Source: Saprospiraceae bacterium (lineage in GTDB: Bacteria; Bacteroidota; Bacteroidia; Chitinophagales; Saprospiraceae). From it: DNA of 64,000 bases. Positions 17,244 through 24,893 of this stretch are shown in pieces. The stretch's first letter is position 1; each line of letters opens with the position of its first letter. Position numbers and translations under genes: made by a program. The notes beneath the pieces are model-generated. The model was given only the letters and a program-made list of their open reading frames with translations. It was not told the DNA's origin and searched no databases. The stretch spans positions 1,240,001-1,304,000 of the forward strand of contig JADJPZ010000004.1 in NCBI GenBank assembly GCA_016713025.1, given 5' to 3'.

Positions 17244-19529
17244 TTAAGTTATTGTTTTATGGATGGGGGATTTTTTAAGATTATTTGCTTCTTCTAAAAT
17301 TCTATTTATCACGTCTTGGAAATTTGAATTAACTTCATTGTTTGTGTATCTAAGTATTGTGATGCCAAAACTTTTAAATATATTATCTCTATTAATATCT
17401 GCTTCCGTGCTATATTGATGATTTATACCATCAATTTCAACTACAAGTTTAATAGAATGGCAATAAAAATCTGCTATAAATAAATCAATGGGGTGTTGCC
17501 TTCTGAATTTTAAACTAAGAGGCTTTGATTTTAAAAATTCCCAAACCTTTAATTCTTCTGAAGTCATCTTTCTTCTTAGAGAAGCCGCTTTTTCAAAGAT
17601 ATTAGGATTAGCTCCGTAAAACATATCATAAGAAAATTCGTCTTCATTACTCTTGTCTTCATTTCTTTTGCCTTTACTACCCCCGGAATCCTTGAGCGTA
17701 GGTCGTCCCTTTAGGGATTGATGGTTGAGCGCGGAATTTTCATCTTTGTTACCTTTACTACCCCCAGCCCCTAAAGGGGAGAGCCCCGCTTCACCTGAAT
17801 CCTTGAGCGTAGGTCGTCCCTTTAGGGATTGAGGGTAGTTGGTGGCATCTTCGTCTTCATTACTCTTCTCATGCCCGACATCCTTGAGCATAGGTCGTCC
17901 CTTTAGGGATTGAGGGTCGCGGGATGTTTCTCCATTGCCCTTCTCACCCCCTGCCCCTAAAGGGGAGATCATCGCTTCACCTGCATCCTTGAGCGTAGGT
18001 CGTCCCTTTAGGGATTGAGGGTCGCGGGATGTTTCTCCATTGCCCTTCTCACCCCCTGCCCCTAAAGGGGAGATCATCGCTTCACCTGCATCCTTGAGCG
18101 TAGGTCGTCCCTTTAGGGATTGAGGGTAGTGGGTGGAATTTTCATCTTTGTTACCTTTACTACCCCCAGCCCCTAAAGGGGAGAGCCCCGCTTCACCTGA
18201 ATCCTTGAGCGTAGGTCGTCCCTTTAGGGATTGAGGGTAGTTGGTGGCATCTTCGTCTTCATTACTCTTCTCATGCCCGACATCCTTGAGCATAGGTCGT
18301 CCCTTTAGGGATTGAGGGTCGCGGGATGTTTCTCCATTGCCCTTCTCACCCCCTGCCCCTAAAGGGGAGATCATCGCTTCACCTGCATCCTTGAGCGTAG
18401 GTCGTCCCTTTAGGGATTGAGGGTCGCGGGATGTTTCTCCATTGCCCTTCTCACCCCCTGCCCCTAAAGGGGAGATCATCGCTTCACCTGCATCCTTGAG
18501 CGTAGGTCGTCCCTTTAGGGATTGAGGGTTGAGCGCGGAATTTTCATCCCTGCTGCCTTTACTACCCCCAGCCCCTGAAGGGTAGAGCATCGCTTCACCT
18601 GAATCAGGGAGTGTAGGTCGTCCCTTTAGGGATTGAGGGTTGCGGGATGTTTCTTCATTGCTCTGTTCATCCCCGACCCCTAAAGGGGAGATCAGCGCTT
18701 CTTTTAAGTCCTTGAAGGTAGGTCGTCCTTTTAGGGAATGAAGGTAGTGGGTGGCATCTTCATTGTCATTTCTACCCCCGACCCCAAAAGGGGAGCTCAA
18801 CGCTTTATCAGAATCCTTGAGCGCAGGTCGTCTCTTTAGGGATAGAGGGTTGCGGGTGGAATCTTTCTCTTTTCCTTGCTTACCCCCGACCCCTAAAGGG
18901 GAGCTCAGCCCTTTATCAGAATTTTTGAGCATGATTTTCCCCACAAACTTTCTGACCAACTCTACATCCTTAATCCCTGGACTTATTTCAAATTTACTAT
19001 TGATGTCTATACCCTTAAATTGGGGATGGCCAATTTTTAATATTTCATCTACATCGTCCGGACCAATACCACCACTTAATAAAAAAGGTCGACAGATAGG
19101 TTTATGATTCAATATATTCCAATCAAATTTAATCCCACTCCCACCATAGTTTTTAGTTTCTGTATCGAAAAGAAAAAATTCGGCCATTCTAAAGTCATCA
19201 AGCATATCAAAATCAAAATCTTCATAAATTCTGAATACCTTTATTATGGGTATAAGTGATTGGGCATTGATACAATATTCGGGTGTCTCATTGCCATGAA
19301 GTTGTATTAGGTCTAAATCATATTTATCAATGTAATCTTTGACAATATCCATGTCTTCATTTACAAAAATACCTACTTTTTTTTGATGAATTTCATTATT
19401 TATGGTTGGTACAATCGTAATATATCTTGAAGATGGTTTGTAGAAATTGTAACCAATCCAATCTATATCCAGACTGACGATATCCTGGATGTTCTGACTT
19501 TCTTTAAGACCACAAACTTTAACGATCAT
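17244..19529 (-). CDS. trpF: Phosphoribosylanthranilate isomerase fused through a repeat array to a DUF559 endonuclease-like domain
   Basis: One uninterrupted 761-codon frame in three parts. Residues 1-202 are a complete TrpF: VKVCGLKE with the catalytic Cys, DLIQLHGNE, FLLSGGIGPDDV and FKGIDINSKFE. TrpF normally stops here. Residues about 203-632 are a low-complexity array of 12 units built around SPLGAGG and SLKGRPTLKD, encoded by palindromic DNA. Residues 633-761 are a DUF559 domain related to Vsr/PD-(D/E)XK nucleases (LRRKMTSEELKVWEFL, FRRQHPIDLFIADFY, VVEIDGINHQ). An internal ATG at 17624 (MFYGANPNIF) matches where stand-alone DUF559 proteins usually begin. The start overlaps the trpC stop by 4 bp. 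I infer that a separate element inserted at the trpF 3' end; whether one 761-aa protein is made is unknown. Confidence 0.9.
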   Translation of the reverse strand: MIVKVCGLKESQNIQDIVSLDIDWIGYNFYKPSSRYITIVPTINNEIHQKKVGIFVNEDMDIVKDYIDKYDLDLIQLHGNETPEYCINAQSLIPIIKVFRIYEDFDFDMLDDFRMAEFFLFDTETKNYGGSGIKFDWNILNHKPICRPFLLSGGIGPDDVDEILKIGHPQFKGIDINSKFEISPGIKDVELVRKFVGKIMLKNSDKGLSSPLGVGGKQGKEKDSTRNPLSLKRRPALKDSDKALSSPFGVGGRNDNEDATHYLHSLKGRPTFKDLKEALISPLGVGDEQSNEETSRNPQSLKGRPTLPDSGEAMLYPSGAGGSKGSRDENSALNPQSLKGRPTLKDAGEAMISPLGAGGEKGNGETSRDPQSLKGRPTLKDAGEAMISPLGAGGEKGNGETSRDPQSLKGRPMLKDVGHEKSNEDEDATNYPQSLKGRPTLKDSGEAGLSPLGAGGSKGNKDENSTHYPQSLKGRPTLKDAGEAMISPLGAGGEKGNGETSRDPQSLKGRPTLKDAGEAMISPLGAGGEKGNGETSRDPQSLKGRPMLKDVGHEKSNEDEDATNYPQSLKGRPTLKDSGEAGLSPLGAGGSKGNKDENSALNHQSLKGRPTLKDSGGSKGKRNEDKSNEDEFSYDMFYGANPNIFEKAASLRRKMTSEELKVWEFLKSKPLSLKFRRQHPIDLFIADFYCHSIKLVVEIDGINHQYSTEADINRDNIFKSFGITILRYTNNEVNSNFQDVINRILEEANNLKKSPIHKTIT
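17680..18930 (-). repeat. In-frame palindromic tandem repeat array inside trpF-DUF559
   Basis: Twelve units of 81, 105 or 111 bp. Each carries a CCCTTTAGGG palindrome (ten exact, two variant) and most also an inverted sister, CCCCTAAAGGGG (eight exact, two variant). The two are reverse complements at the core, so each can form its own hairpin or pair with the other. A 402-bp block of four units (105+105+81+111) is duplicated: GAGAGCCCC at 17779 recurs at 18181. Older, more diverged units lie at the trpF side (18570-18930) and near-identical ones in the middle, so the array has expanded recently. It is visibly richer in G+C than the flanking genes. All unit lengths are multiples of three and no stop codon occurs, as expected if it is translated. 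Confidence 0.95.
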
Positions 19530-20317
19530 ACATTAACTTGATTAATCGCATTGATAAACTCTGTACATGATGCTCCGGGATCGGATGTTTTCATAAAATT
19601 CTCTCCAATCAGGAAACCTTCATAACCGGCTTTTTTCAGGTCAATGACTGTTTGCGTATTATCTATTCCACTTTCTGATACTTTCATTACACCATTTGGA
19701 ATTTGAGGTAAAATGTCTATTGAAAACCTTATGTCTGTCACAAACGTCTTAAGATTCCGATTGTTTACACCAACATTTCTGATGGATTCATGATACTTTT
19801 TTAATTGATCAGCGGTATGGACTTCTAATAGTACTTCCATACCTAATTCTGTCGCCAGTTTTGCCATCTCTTCAACTTCGGATTTGGAGAGTATTTCTGC
19901 TATTAGAAGAATAACATCGGCACCCAAAGCTTTTGATTCTATTATCTGATATGGGTCTATCATAAAATCTTTCCTTAAAATAGGAATATTGACCAATGGT
20001 CTTACATTTATAAGATCTTCGTCACTTCCACCAAAAAAATCAATATCTGTAAGTATAGAAGATGCAGACGCACCCGCTTTTTCATATTTTGGTACTATTT
20101 CAGAACTTATAGCTTGTAAGTTAATCATTGGCTTCGAAGGAGATTTCCTTTTAAATTCTGCAATGATACCTGATCTCTCCACCAAAAAACGGGATAATGA
20201 GAACCTCGGTTTATGGAAGTGTGGTGTGCTTTCAAGTTGAGTTTCGCTCATCTTTTTCTTTCGTTCTGCGACTTCTTCACGTTTCCTGTGGACAATTTTG
20301 TTTAAAATATCGGACAT
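19526..20317 (-). CDS. trpC: Indole-3-glycerol phosphate synthase
   Basis: A 263-aa TIM-barrel enzyme catalysing ring closure of carboxyphenylaminodeoxyribulose phosphate. Landmarks are IIAEFKRKSPSKP (catalytic Glu and Lys), PILRKDFMIDPYQI, VGVNNRNLKTF and VSESGI. The stop codon overlaps the trpF start by 4 bp (ATGA), indicating translational coupling, and the gene begins 10 bp after trpD ends. Confidence 0.97.
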   Translation of the reverse strand: MSDILNKIVHRKREEVAERKKKMSETQLESTPHFHKPRFSLSRFLVERSGIIAEFKRKSPSKPMINLQAISSEIVPKYEKAGASASSILTDIDFFGGSDEDLINVRPLVNIPILRKDFMIDPYQIIESKALGADVILLIAEILSKSEVEEMAKLATELGMEVLLEVHTADQLKKYHESIRNVGVNNRNLKTFVTDIRFSIDILPQIPNGVMKVSESGIDNTQTVIDLKKAGYEGFLIGENFMKTSDPGASCTEFINAINQVNV

Positions 20318-20327
20318 TTGAAAATGA

Positions 20328-21323
20328 TTATTGAACTGTTGAAATTAAACTTTTAAAAGAAGCAAGTGCACTACCTGATTGTAAAGATACTTTAGCTTCT
20401 GAGACACATTCAGCTATGGACTTATTTTGATCAAAACATTGAATTCCTAATGCTGCGTTGGCCAATACTACATCGTTTTGCGCGGCAGAACCACTGTTTT
20501 CAAGCACATTTGAAAATATTTTTGCAGCTTCTTCAACACTATTTCCACCATCAATGTCTCTTTGTGTATATTTAGGCATGCCGAACTGCGCAGGCTCAAT
20601 TAATTGTTCCAATCCATTGGTTATAAGTTTTACCGAGCCTGTAAGTGATACCTCATCATATCCATCTGTAGAATGAACAATAGAGTATTTTTTATTGGTT
20701 TGTTCATGCATAAATTGATAAAGCCGGGCTAGTTTTAAAGAAAAGACACCGACACTTTGATATTGAGTACGTGCCGGATTGACCAATGGACCCAACATAT
20801 TAAAAAATGTTTTTACACCCAACTCACGTCTGATAGGTCCTACTGATTTTAAAGCAGGGTGGAATAGGGGAGCGTGAAGAAAGCAGATATTAGCCTTATC
20901 CATTTGTTTGTATAGTAAATCAATATCATTTGAAAACCTGAAACCAAAATGCTCGAGCACATTGGATGAACCACTTACCGACGATACACCATAATTTCCA
21001 TGTTTAGCCACATGATATCCGGCACCGGCCACTACAAAAGATGCCAGCGTGGAGATATTAAAGGTGTTTTTCCCGTCACCACCGGTACCGCATAAGTCTA
21101 TAACGGGCAAATCTTCAAAATCTACCGGGATACATAAATCCAGTAAAGCATCTCTGAAACCTGATAACTCATCTACTGAAATATTTCTCATCAGGTAAAC
21201 ACTGATAAAAGCAGCAAGCTGAGAAGCGTTATATTTGTCTTGAGAAATATTGATGAGAACTTCTTTTGCCTGTTCGCGTGTAAGTTTCTGATGATCAAAT
21301 AGTTGATTTAATATTTGTTTCAT
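20328..21323 (-). CDS. trpD: Anthranilate phosphoribosyltransferase
   Basis: A 331-aa enzyme joining anthranilate to phosphoribosyl pyrophosphate. LCGTGGDGKNTFNIST is the PRPP-binding loop, KHGNYGVSS the second phosphate/anthranilate segment, and TDGYDEVSL the metal region. Normal length; located between trpG (9 bp upstream) and trpC. Confidence 0.97.
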   Translation of the reverse strand: MKQILNQLFDHQKLTREQAKEVLINISQDKYNASQLAAFISVYLMRNISVDELSGFRDALLDLCIPVDFEDLPVIDLCGTGGDGKNTFNISTLASFVVAGAGYHVAKHGNYGVSSVSGSSNVLEHFGFRFSNDIDLLYKQMDKANICFLHAPLFHPALKSVGPIRRELGVKTFFNMLGPLVNPARTQYQSVGVFSLKLARLYQFMHEQTNKKYSIVHSTDGYDEVSLTGSVKLITNGLEQLIEPAQFGMPKYTQRDIDGGNSVEEAAKIFSNVLENSGSAAQNDVVLANAALGIQCFDQNKSIAECVSEAKVSLQSGSALASFKSLISTVQ

Positions 21324-21332
21324 ATTTTTTCT

Positions 21333-21905
21333 TTAAAGATTCAAAAAGTTGGAAACCATTTTTTTTCCATCGGGAGTCATAATAGACTCCGGATGAAACT
21401 GCACACCAAATACCTGTAGGGTTTTATGTCTTGCTGCCATAATTTCATTTTGATCATCCACTGCAGTAATGACAAGGTCCGAAGGAAAATTCTCCCTGTC
21501 AATCACCCATGAATGATATCTTCCGGCTTCAAAGGATGCTTCAATATTATACAAGATAGGATCACTTATTTGCGTTTTTAGGATATTGGTCTTTATCCCA
21601 TGAAATACTTTAGACAAATTCTTCAATTTCCCACCAAATACTTCTCCTATCGCTTGTAGTCCCAAACAAACGCCAAATATTTTTTTACTATTTGCATAAC
21701 GACGTATGACTTCTTTTAAAAGGCCGGCTTCTTCAGGTATACCTGGACCAGGAGATAATATAATATAGTCATATTTTTCCAAATCCTTGAGTTCAAACTG
21801 ATCATTTCTGATCACGTCAGTTTTTGTTCCCAATATCTCATTTACAAGATGTACAAGATTATATGTAAATGAATCATAATTATCGATAATGACAACTTTT
21901 TTCAT
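21333..21905 (-). CDS. trpG: Anthranilate synthase component II (glutamine amidotransferase)
   Basis: I place the start at the ATG at 21903-21905 (MKKVVIIDNYDSF), giving 190 aa, the family's usual length. A longer frame from 21950 would add 15 residues with no counterpart in TrpG and would run deep into the preceding ORF. GVCLGLQAIGEVFGG holds the catalytic Cys and VFGVQFHPES the His-Glu pair. It supplies ammonia from glutamine to TrpE. The start codon overlaps the stop of the four-helix ORF (ATGA), so trpG is translationally coupled to a foreign ORF rather than to trpE. Confidence 0.95.
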   Translation of the reverse strand: MKKVVIIDNYDSFTYNLVHLVNEILGTKTDVIRNDQFELKDLEKYDYIILSPGPGIPEEAGLLKEVIRRYANSKKIFGVCLGLQAIGEVFGGKLKNLSKVFHGIKTNILKTQISDPILYNIEASFEAGRYHSWVIDRENFPSDLVITAVDDQNEIMAARHKTLQVFGVQFHPESIMTPDGKKMVSNFLNL

Positions 21906-22156
21906 GGATTGAATGCTTGGATGATAAAATGATTGAATGATAAAATACAAATTTTGCTGTAAAACTCAGCTTTAGGTCTTCCACGAGACGCAGCTCTATA
22001 GTTTGCACCAACAGATGTTGCTGATTTCATAATTTGATATGAGACAACTGACGCAGCATTTGTTGCCTGTAGATTACCACAAAGTGAAATAATGTCAACA
22101 GCAAATTTCTTTGTTCGCAATTTAAACTCTCTTATAAACTTTTCTTTGTCATTCAT
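21902..22156 (-). CDS. Truncated four-helix-bundle (S23/IVP-type) protein inserted between trpE and trpG
   Basis: An 84-aa ORF whose first 70 residues match the four-helix-bundle family known from 23S rRNA intervening sequences (FKLRTKKFAVDIISLC, SYQIMKSATSVGANYRAA, RGRPKAEFYSKI). Complete members are about 115-120 aa. Here the last helices are missing and the frame runs into an AT-rich segment with the echoing words CATTCAATCATTTTATCATC before ending at the trpG start. It has no role in tryptophan synthesis. Such ORFs are frequent passengers in Bacteroidota operons, and this copy is probably a decaying insertion kept in register because it is coupled to trpG. Confidence 0.8.
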   Translation of the reverse strand: MNDKEKFIREFKLRTKKFAVDIISLCGNLQATNAASVVSYQIMKSATSVGANYRAASRGRPKAEFYSKICILSFNHFIIQAFNP

Positions 22157-22220
22157 TCTATATGAGATTTAATCTTGTAATTCTTTGATTCTCGCATTTA
22201 TTCATCTTCTCATTCACTAT

Positions 22221-23612
22221 TTACAAGTTTACACCCATTGTTAATGCCTTTTTCAAAGCCGCAAGTTTATTGTGTACTTCCTGAAGTTCACTCTCCGGGA
22301 TACTGTCTATAACTATACCTGCACCTGATTGGTAATGCAAAGTATTGTTTTTGCTTAAAAATGAACGAATTATGATAGCATGGTTCAAGTCTCCATTTAA
22401 CTTGATCATACCCAAACCACCGCCATAATAGGAGCGGGTAGTGGGCTCGTATTCATCAATAAGTTGTAATGCCCTGTATTTAGGGGCGCCGGATAAAGTT
22501 CCCGCCGGAAAAGTGTCTGCAAATATTTGGTAGCCACTGACTCCTTTGTTGATTGCTCCCGTTACTTTAGATACCAGATGTATAACATGACTAAAAAATT
22601 GAACTTCTTTATAATTTGTCACTTTGACATCATGACAATTTTTACTTAAGTCATTGCGTGCCAAATCTACCAACATGATATGTTCTGCATTTTCTTTGGG
22701 ATCTTCCAGCAATTTCATGGCTAGTTCCTGGTCTTTAATATCATCACCGGTACGACGAAATGTACCAGCTATAGGATGGATTTCTGCAATACCTTCATGG
22801 ACAACCATCTGAGCCTCAGGAGACGACCCAAATATCCTATAAGTGCTATAATCATAGTAAAAAAGGTAAGGACTTGGATTGATAGAACGCAAGGCCCTGT
22901 ATACATTGAATTCATCTCCTTTAAAATCCTGTGAAAATCTCCTGGATAAAACCATTTGAAATACATCGCCACGCTGACAATTGGATTTTGCTTTCTTTAC
23001 AATATTCAGATAATCGTCGTCTTCCATATTTTTTTGCTCCACACCGGATAGGAAAAATGGATAGGTCTGATGATCCTGCCGACTGATGATACTTAATACT
23101 TCGTCAATATGTTCGTCTTGACCTTCAATGACATTTTCTATAAGAAATAACTCACCATAAAAGTGATCAAACACAATGATATTTCTGAAAAAATCATACC
23201 GTAACCCTGGAATTCCATAATTGGGTTTGGAGCTATCAAACTGCACACCTTCGAATTCCTGCACCATGTCAAAACCTGTATAACCAAATACACCATTGAA
23301 GCGTTCAGTTATCAGATCATTGTTGCAATCAAGTTCACTCAGGAATCTGGTGATAGCTTCAACCGAATTTTGACCGTAAGAATTTTCCGTTTCTCCTGTT
23401 ATTTTATTTGTAAATATGAAATGTTCATTTTCAAATTGTAATGTCAAAATCGGATCAAAACAAATAAATGACTGGCTGTCTTCTTTACTCGAGTAATCAG
23501 AACTCTCTAATAATAATATTTCAGGAAAATGTTCCCTTAACTTTAAAAATATACTTACAGGTGTTGTTAAATCTGAAAGTAATTTCATCGACGATGTTTT
23601 GACTCTCAACAT
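22221..23612 (-). CDS. trpE: Anthranilate synthase component I
   Basis: A 463-aa chorismate-binding enzyme producing anthranilate with TrpG. LLLESSDYSS near the N-terminus corresponds to the LLES tryptophan-binding motif, so feedback inhibition is likely retained. The C-terminal catalytic signature is complete: IHPIAGTFRRTG, FPAGTLSGAPKYRA and YYGGGLGMI. Translation may start at M1 or at M9 (MKLLSDL), 24 bp downstream. It is the first structural gene after the attenuator leader. Confidence 0.97.
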   Translation of the reverse strand: MLRVKTSSMKLLSDLTTPVSIFLKLREHFPEILLLESSDYSSKEDSQSFICFDPILTLQFENEHFIFTNKITGETENSYGQNSVEAITRFLSELDCNNDLITERFNGVFGYTGFDMVQEFEGVQFDSSKPNYGIPGLRYDFFRNIIVFDHFYGELFLIENVIEGQDEHIDEVLSIISRQDHQTYPFFLSGVEQKNMEDDDYLNIVKKAKSNCQRGDVFQMVLSRRFSQDFKGDEFNVYRALRSINPSPYLFYYDYSTYRIFGSSPEAQMVVHEGIAEIHPIAGTFRRTGDDIKDQELAMKLLEDPKENAEHIMLVDLARNDLSKNCHDVKVTNYKEVQFFSHVIHLVSKVTGAINKGVSGYQIFADTFPAGTLSGAPKYRALQLIDEYEPTTRSYYGGGLGMIKLNGDLNHAIIIRSFLSKNNTLHYQSGAGIVIDSIPESELQEVHNKLAALKKALTMGVNL

Positions 23613-23661
23613 AATTATAAATTATTAATATTAAAAGGTGCAATATGAAATTGTTGAAAAC

Positions 23662-23697
23662 AAAAGCGGCTTACCAGGAATCTGATAAGCCGCTTTT
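23662..23697 (-). terminator. trp operon attenuator (intrinsic terminator in the leader)
   Basis: A perfect 12-bp stem, AAAAGCGGCTTA/TAAGCCGCTTTT, with a 12-nt loop lies between the leader peptide stop and trpE, followed on the minus strand by GTTTTC. An alternative pairing is visible: the segment GGAAT...AGCC at the end of the leader ORF can pair with GGCT...ATTCC in the 5' arm and loop of the terminator, while the GGCT just after the Trp codons can sequester the same AGCC. This is the segment 1-2-3-4 logic of ribosome-mediated attenuation. Confidence 0.85.
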
Positions 23698-23720
23698 ATT
23701 TATTTTATACAATGGTATGG

Positions 23721-23783
23721 CTAACTCATTCCCGGTTTGAGATTCAACGAAAGCCACCACCAATTTGTATTCAAAAAATTCAT
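23721..23783 (-). CDS. trpL: trp leader peptide with three consecutive Trp codons
   Basis: A 20-codon ORF (ATG at 23781-23783, TAG at 23721-23723) too short for routine gene calling. Residues 8-10 are TGG TGG TGG (NTNWWWLSLN). Its stop codon is 24 nt upstream of the terminator stem and its end overlaps the predicted antiterminator segment. When charged tRNA-Trp is scarce, ribosomes should stall at the Trp run and let the antiterminator form; otherwise the hairpin stops transcription. This resembles the Rfam motif I recall as Bacteroid-trp. No good Shine-Dalgarno sequence is visible, which is normal in this phylum. Confidence 0.88.
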   Translation of the reverse strand: MNFLNTNWWWLSLNLKPGMS

Positions 23784-23829
23784 TTTAATGTTTTGATGCT
23801 GCAAAGAAAAAGAAGTTATATAACTTATG

Positions 23830-23837
23830 CAAATAAA
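23830..23837 (-). promoter_or_regulatory. Candidate trp operon promoter (-7 box)
   Basis: TTTATTTG on the minus strand matches TAnnTTTG with one mismatch. A weak -33 element (GTTTA, around 23855-23859) lies about 17 bp upstream. A start near 23823 would give a leader of about 40 nt before trpL. The rest of the 500-bp gap to pssA (23840-24113) shows no gene. Confidence 0.4.
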
Positions 23838-24113
23838 ATTTAAATAAAAAGTAATAAACTGTGACAGTGATATATTTGAAAACGATTGTGGAATACTTTC
23901 CAGTGGATATATTCTGGTTTCTCAACAAGGTTTTCAACAATCAAATAATTCCCATAATTAATATTATGTTAAATAGAAAATAACAAAAACCCTGTACATC
24001 CTATCAAGCAAATAAATATGCACCAACTTTCGATTTATGGAACCACCGATATCTAATGTCAATCCGTCCATCGTTTTATATTTGGTGCCTGATGAAATTT
24101 TAATATCATTGAA

Positions 24114-24851
24114 ATGTTTTTATCTTTGCCAAACAATTTAATAGCATTGAAACATTACATTCCTTCAGCCATCACTTCACTTAATTTACTTTGTGGATTT
24201 ACCGCAATTATGATAGGTGATTTTTATTGGAGTCCGATATTACTATTATGTAGTTTTGTATTTGATAGTCTGGATGGTTTGGTTGCCAGAGCATTGAATG
24301 CCCAAAGTGAGTTTGGCAAACATCTTGATTCCATTGCAGATGTGATAAGTTTTGGTGTGGCACCAGCCTATCTGTATGCATTGTATTCTCCCGACCCTGA
24401 AAACGGTTTATTTACTATATCGGCGGTAGCTTTTATCGTGATTGGTGGCGCTATTCGTCTTGCAAAATTTAATTCTTCTCCTTCGAAGCCTTACTTTATG
24501 GGCTTACCTATACCTGCAAATGCATTGTTTTTTATAGGAATAATCATTGCTATTGAAAATGACAGTATGCCCTTTATAGAATTTTTCGGATCTAAAACAA
24601 ATTATTTTATCACTCCCCTATTTATGGGTATTCTGATGGTCAGTTTTGGGTTCAGAATGTTTTCAACAAAAGGAATGACCAAAAATTGGAAAGATAATAT
24701 TTTTCAATACATTATGGCTGTTGTGGCCGTCCTGATTATTCTTATCTATAGATATGAAGCTGTTTCATATATTGTACTGGCTTATGTTGCCCTTTCCATT
24801 ATCAATACATTAACAAGTATCTTTATAGAAAAGAAGCAATCAATAGATTAA
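24114..24851 (+). CDS. pssA: CDP-diacylglycerol-serine O-phosphatidyltransferase
   Basis: A 245-aa integral membrane enzyme making phosphatidylserine, the precursor of phosphatidylethanolamine. The CDP-alcohol phosphotransferase signature is complete: DSLDGLVARALNAQSEFG followed by HLDSIADVISFG (DGxxAR-x8-G-x3-D-x3-D). About seven hydrophobic helices are visible. The listed ATG start adds eleven residues before LKHYIPSAITSLNLLCGF, where related proteins begin; a TTG at 24147 is a plausible alternative because a perfect -7 box overlaps the upstream start. Confidence 0.92.
   Translation: MFLSLPNNLIALKHYIPSAITSLNLLCGFTAIMIGDFYWSPILLLCSFVFDSLDGLVARALNAQSEFGKHLDSIADVISFGVAPAYLYALYSPDPENGLFTISAVAFIVIGGAIRLAKFNSSPSKPYFMGLPIPANALFFIGIIIAIENDSMPFIEFFGSKTNYFITPLFMGILMVSFGFRMFSTKGMTKNWKDNIFQYIMAVVAVLIILIYRYEAVSYIVLAYVALSIINTLTSIFIEKKQSID
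24121..24128 (+). promoter_or_regulatory. Candidate -7 box overlapping the 5' end of pssA
   Basis: TATCTTTG matches TAnnTTTG perfectly but lies 7-14 bp inside the longest pssA ORF. A second perfect box, TATATTTG, is at 24077-24084. If the inner one is used, translation must start downstream, for example at the TTG at 24147. If the outer one is used, the ATG at 24114 is possible. Confidence 0.35.
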
Positions 24852-24857
24852 GAACTA

Positions 24858-24865
24858 TAACTTTG
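24858..24865 (+). promoter_or_regulatory. Candidate -7 box for the ferredoxin gene
   Basis: TAACTTTG matches TAnnTTTG in the 42-bp gap after pssA. The predicted start near 24872 leaves a leader of about 20 nt, so the ferredoxin may have its own promoter in addition to read-through from pssA. No clear -33 box. Confidence 0.4.
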
Positions 24866-24893
24866 CGTCGTATTTCAACAATTATAATTTATT

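Noticed and set aside
17680..18930. Regular repeats that could suggest a CRISPR array.
   Set aside because: Units are directly tandem, translated in frame and differ in length; there are no unique spacers and no cas genes.
18751..19107. Plus-strand ORF across the array and trpF (MASSLSFLPPTPKGELN...).
   Set aside because: It is the antisense shadow of the repeat units and of TrpF, with no promoter or family match.
21902..22156. Link of the four-helix ORF to a diversity-generating retroelement (Avd-like protein).
   Set aside because: No reverse transcriptase or template/variable repeat is present in the window.
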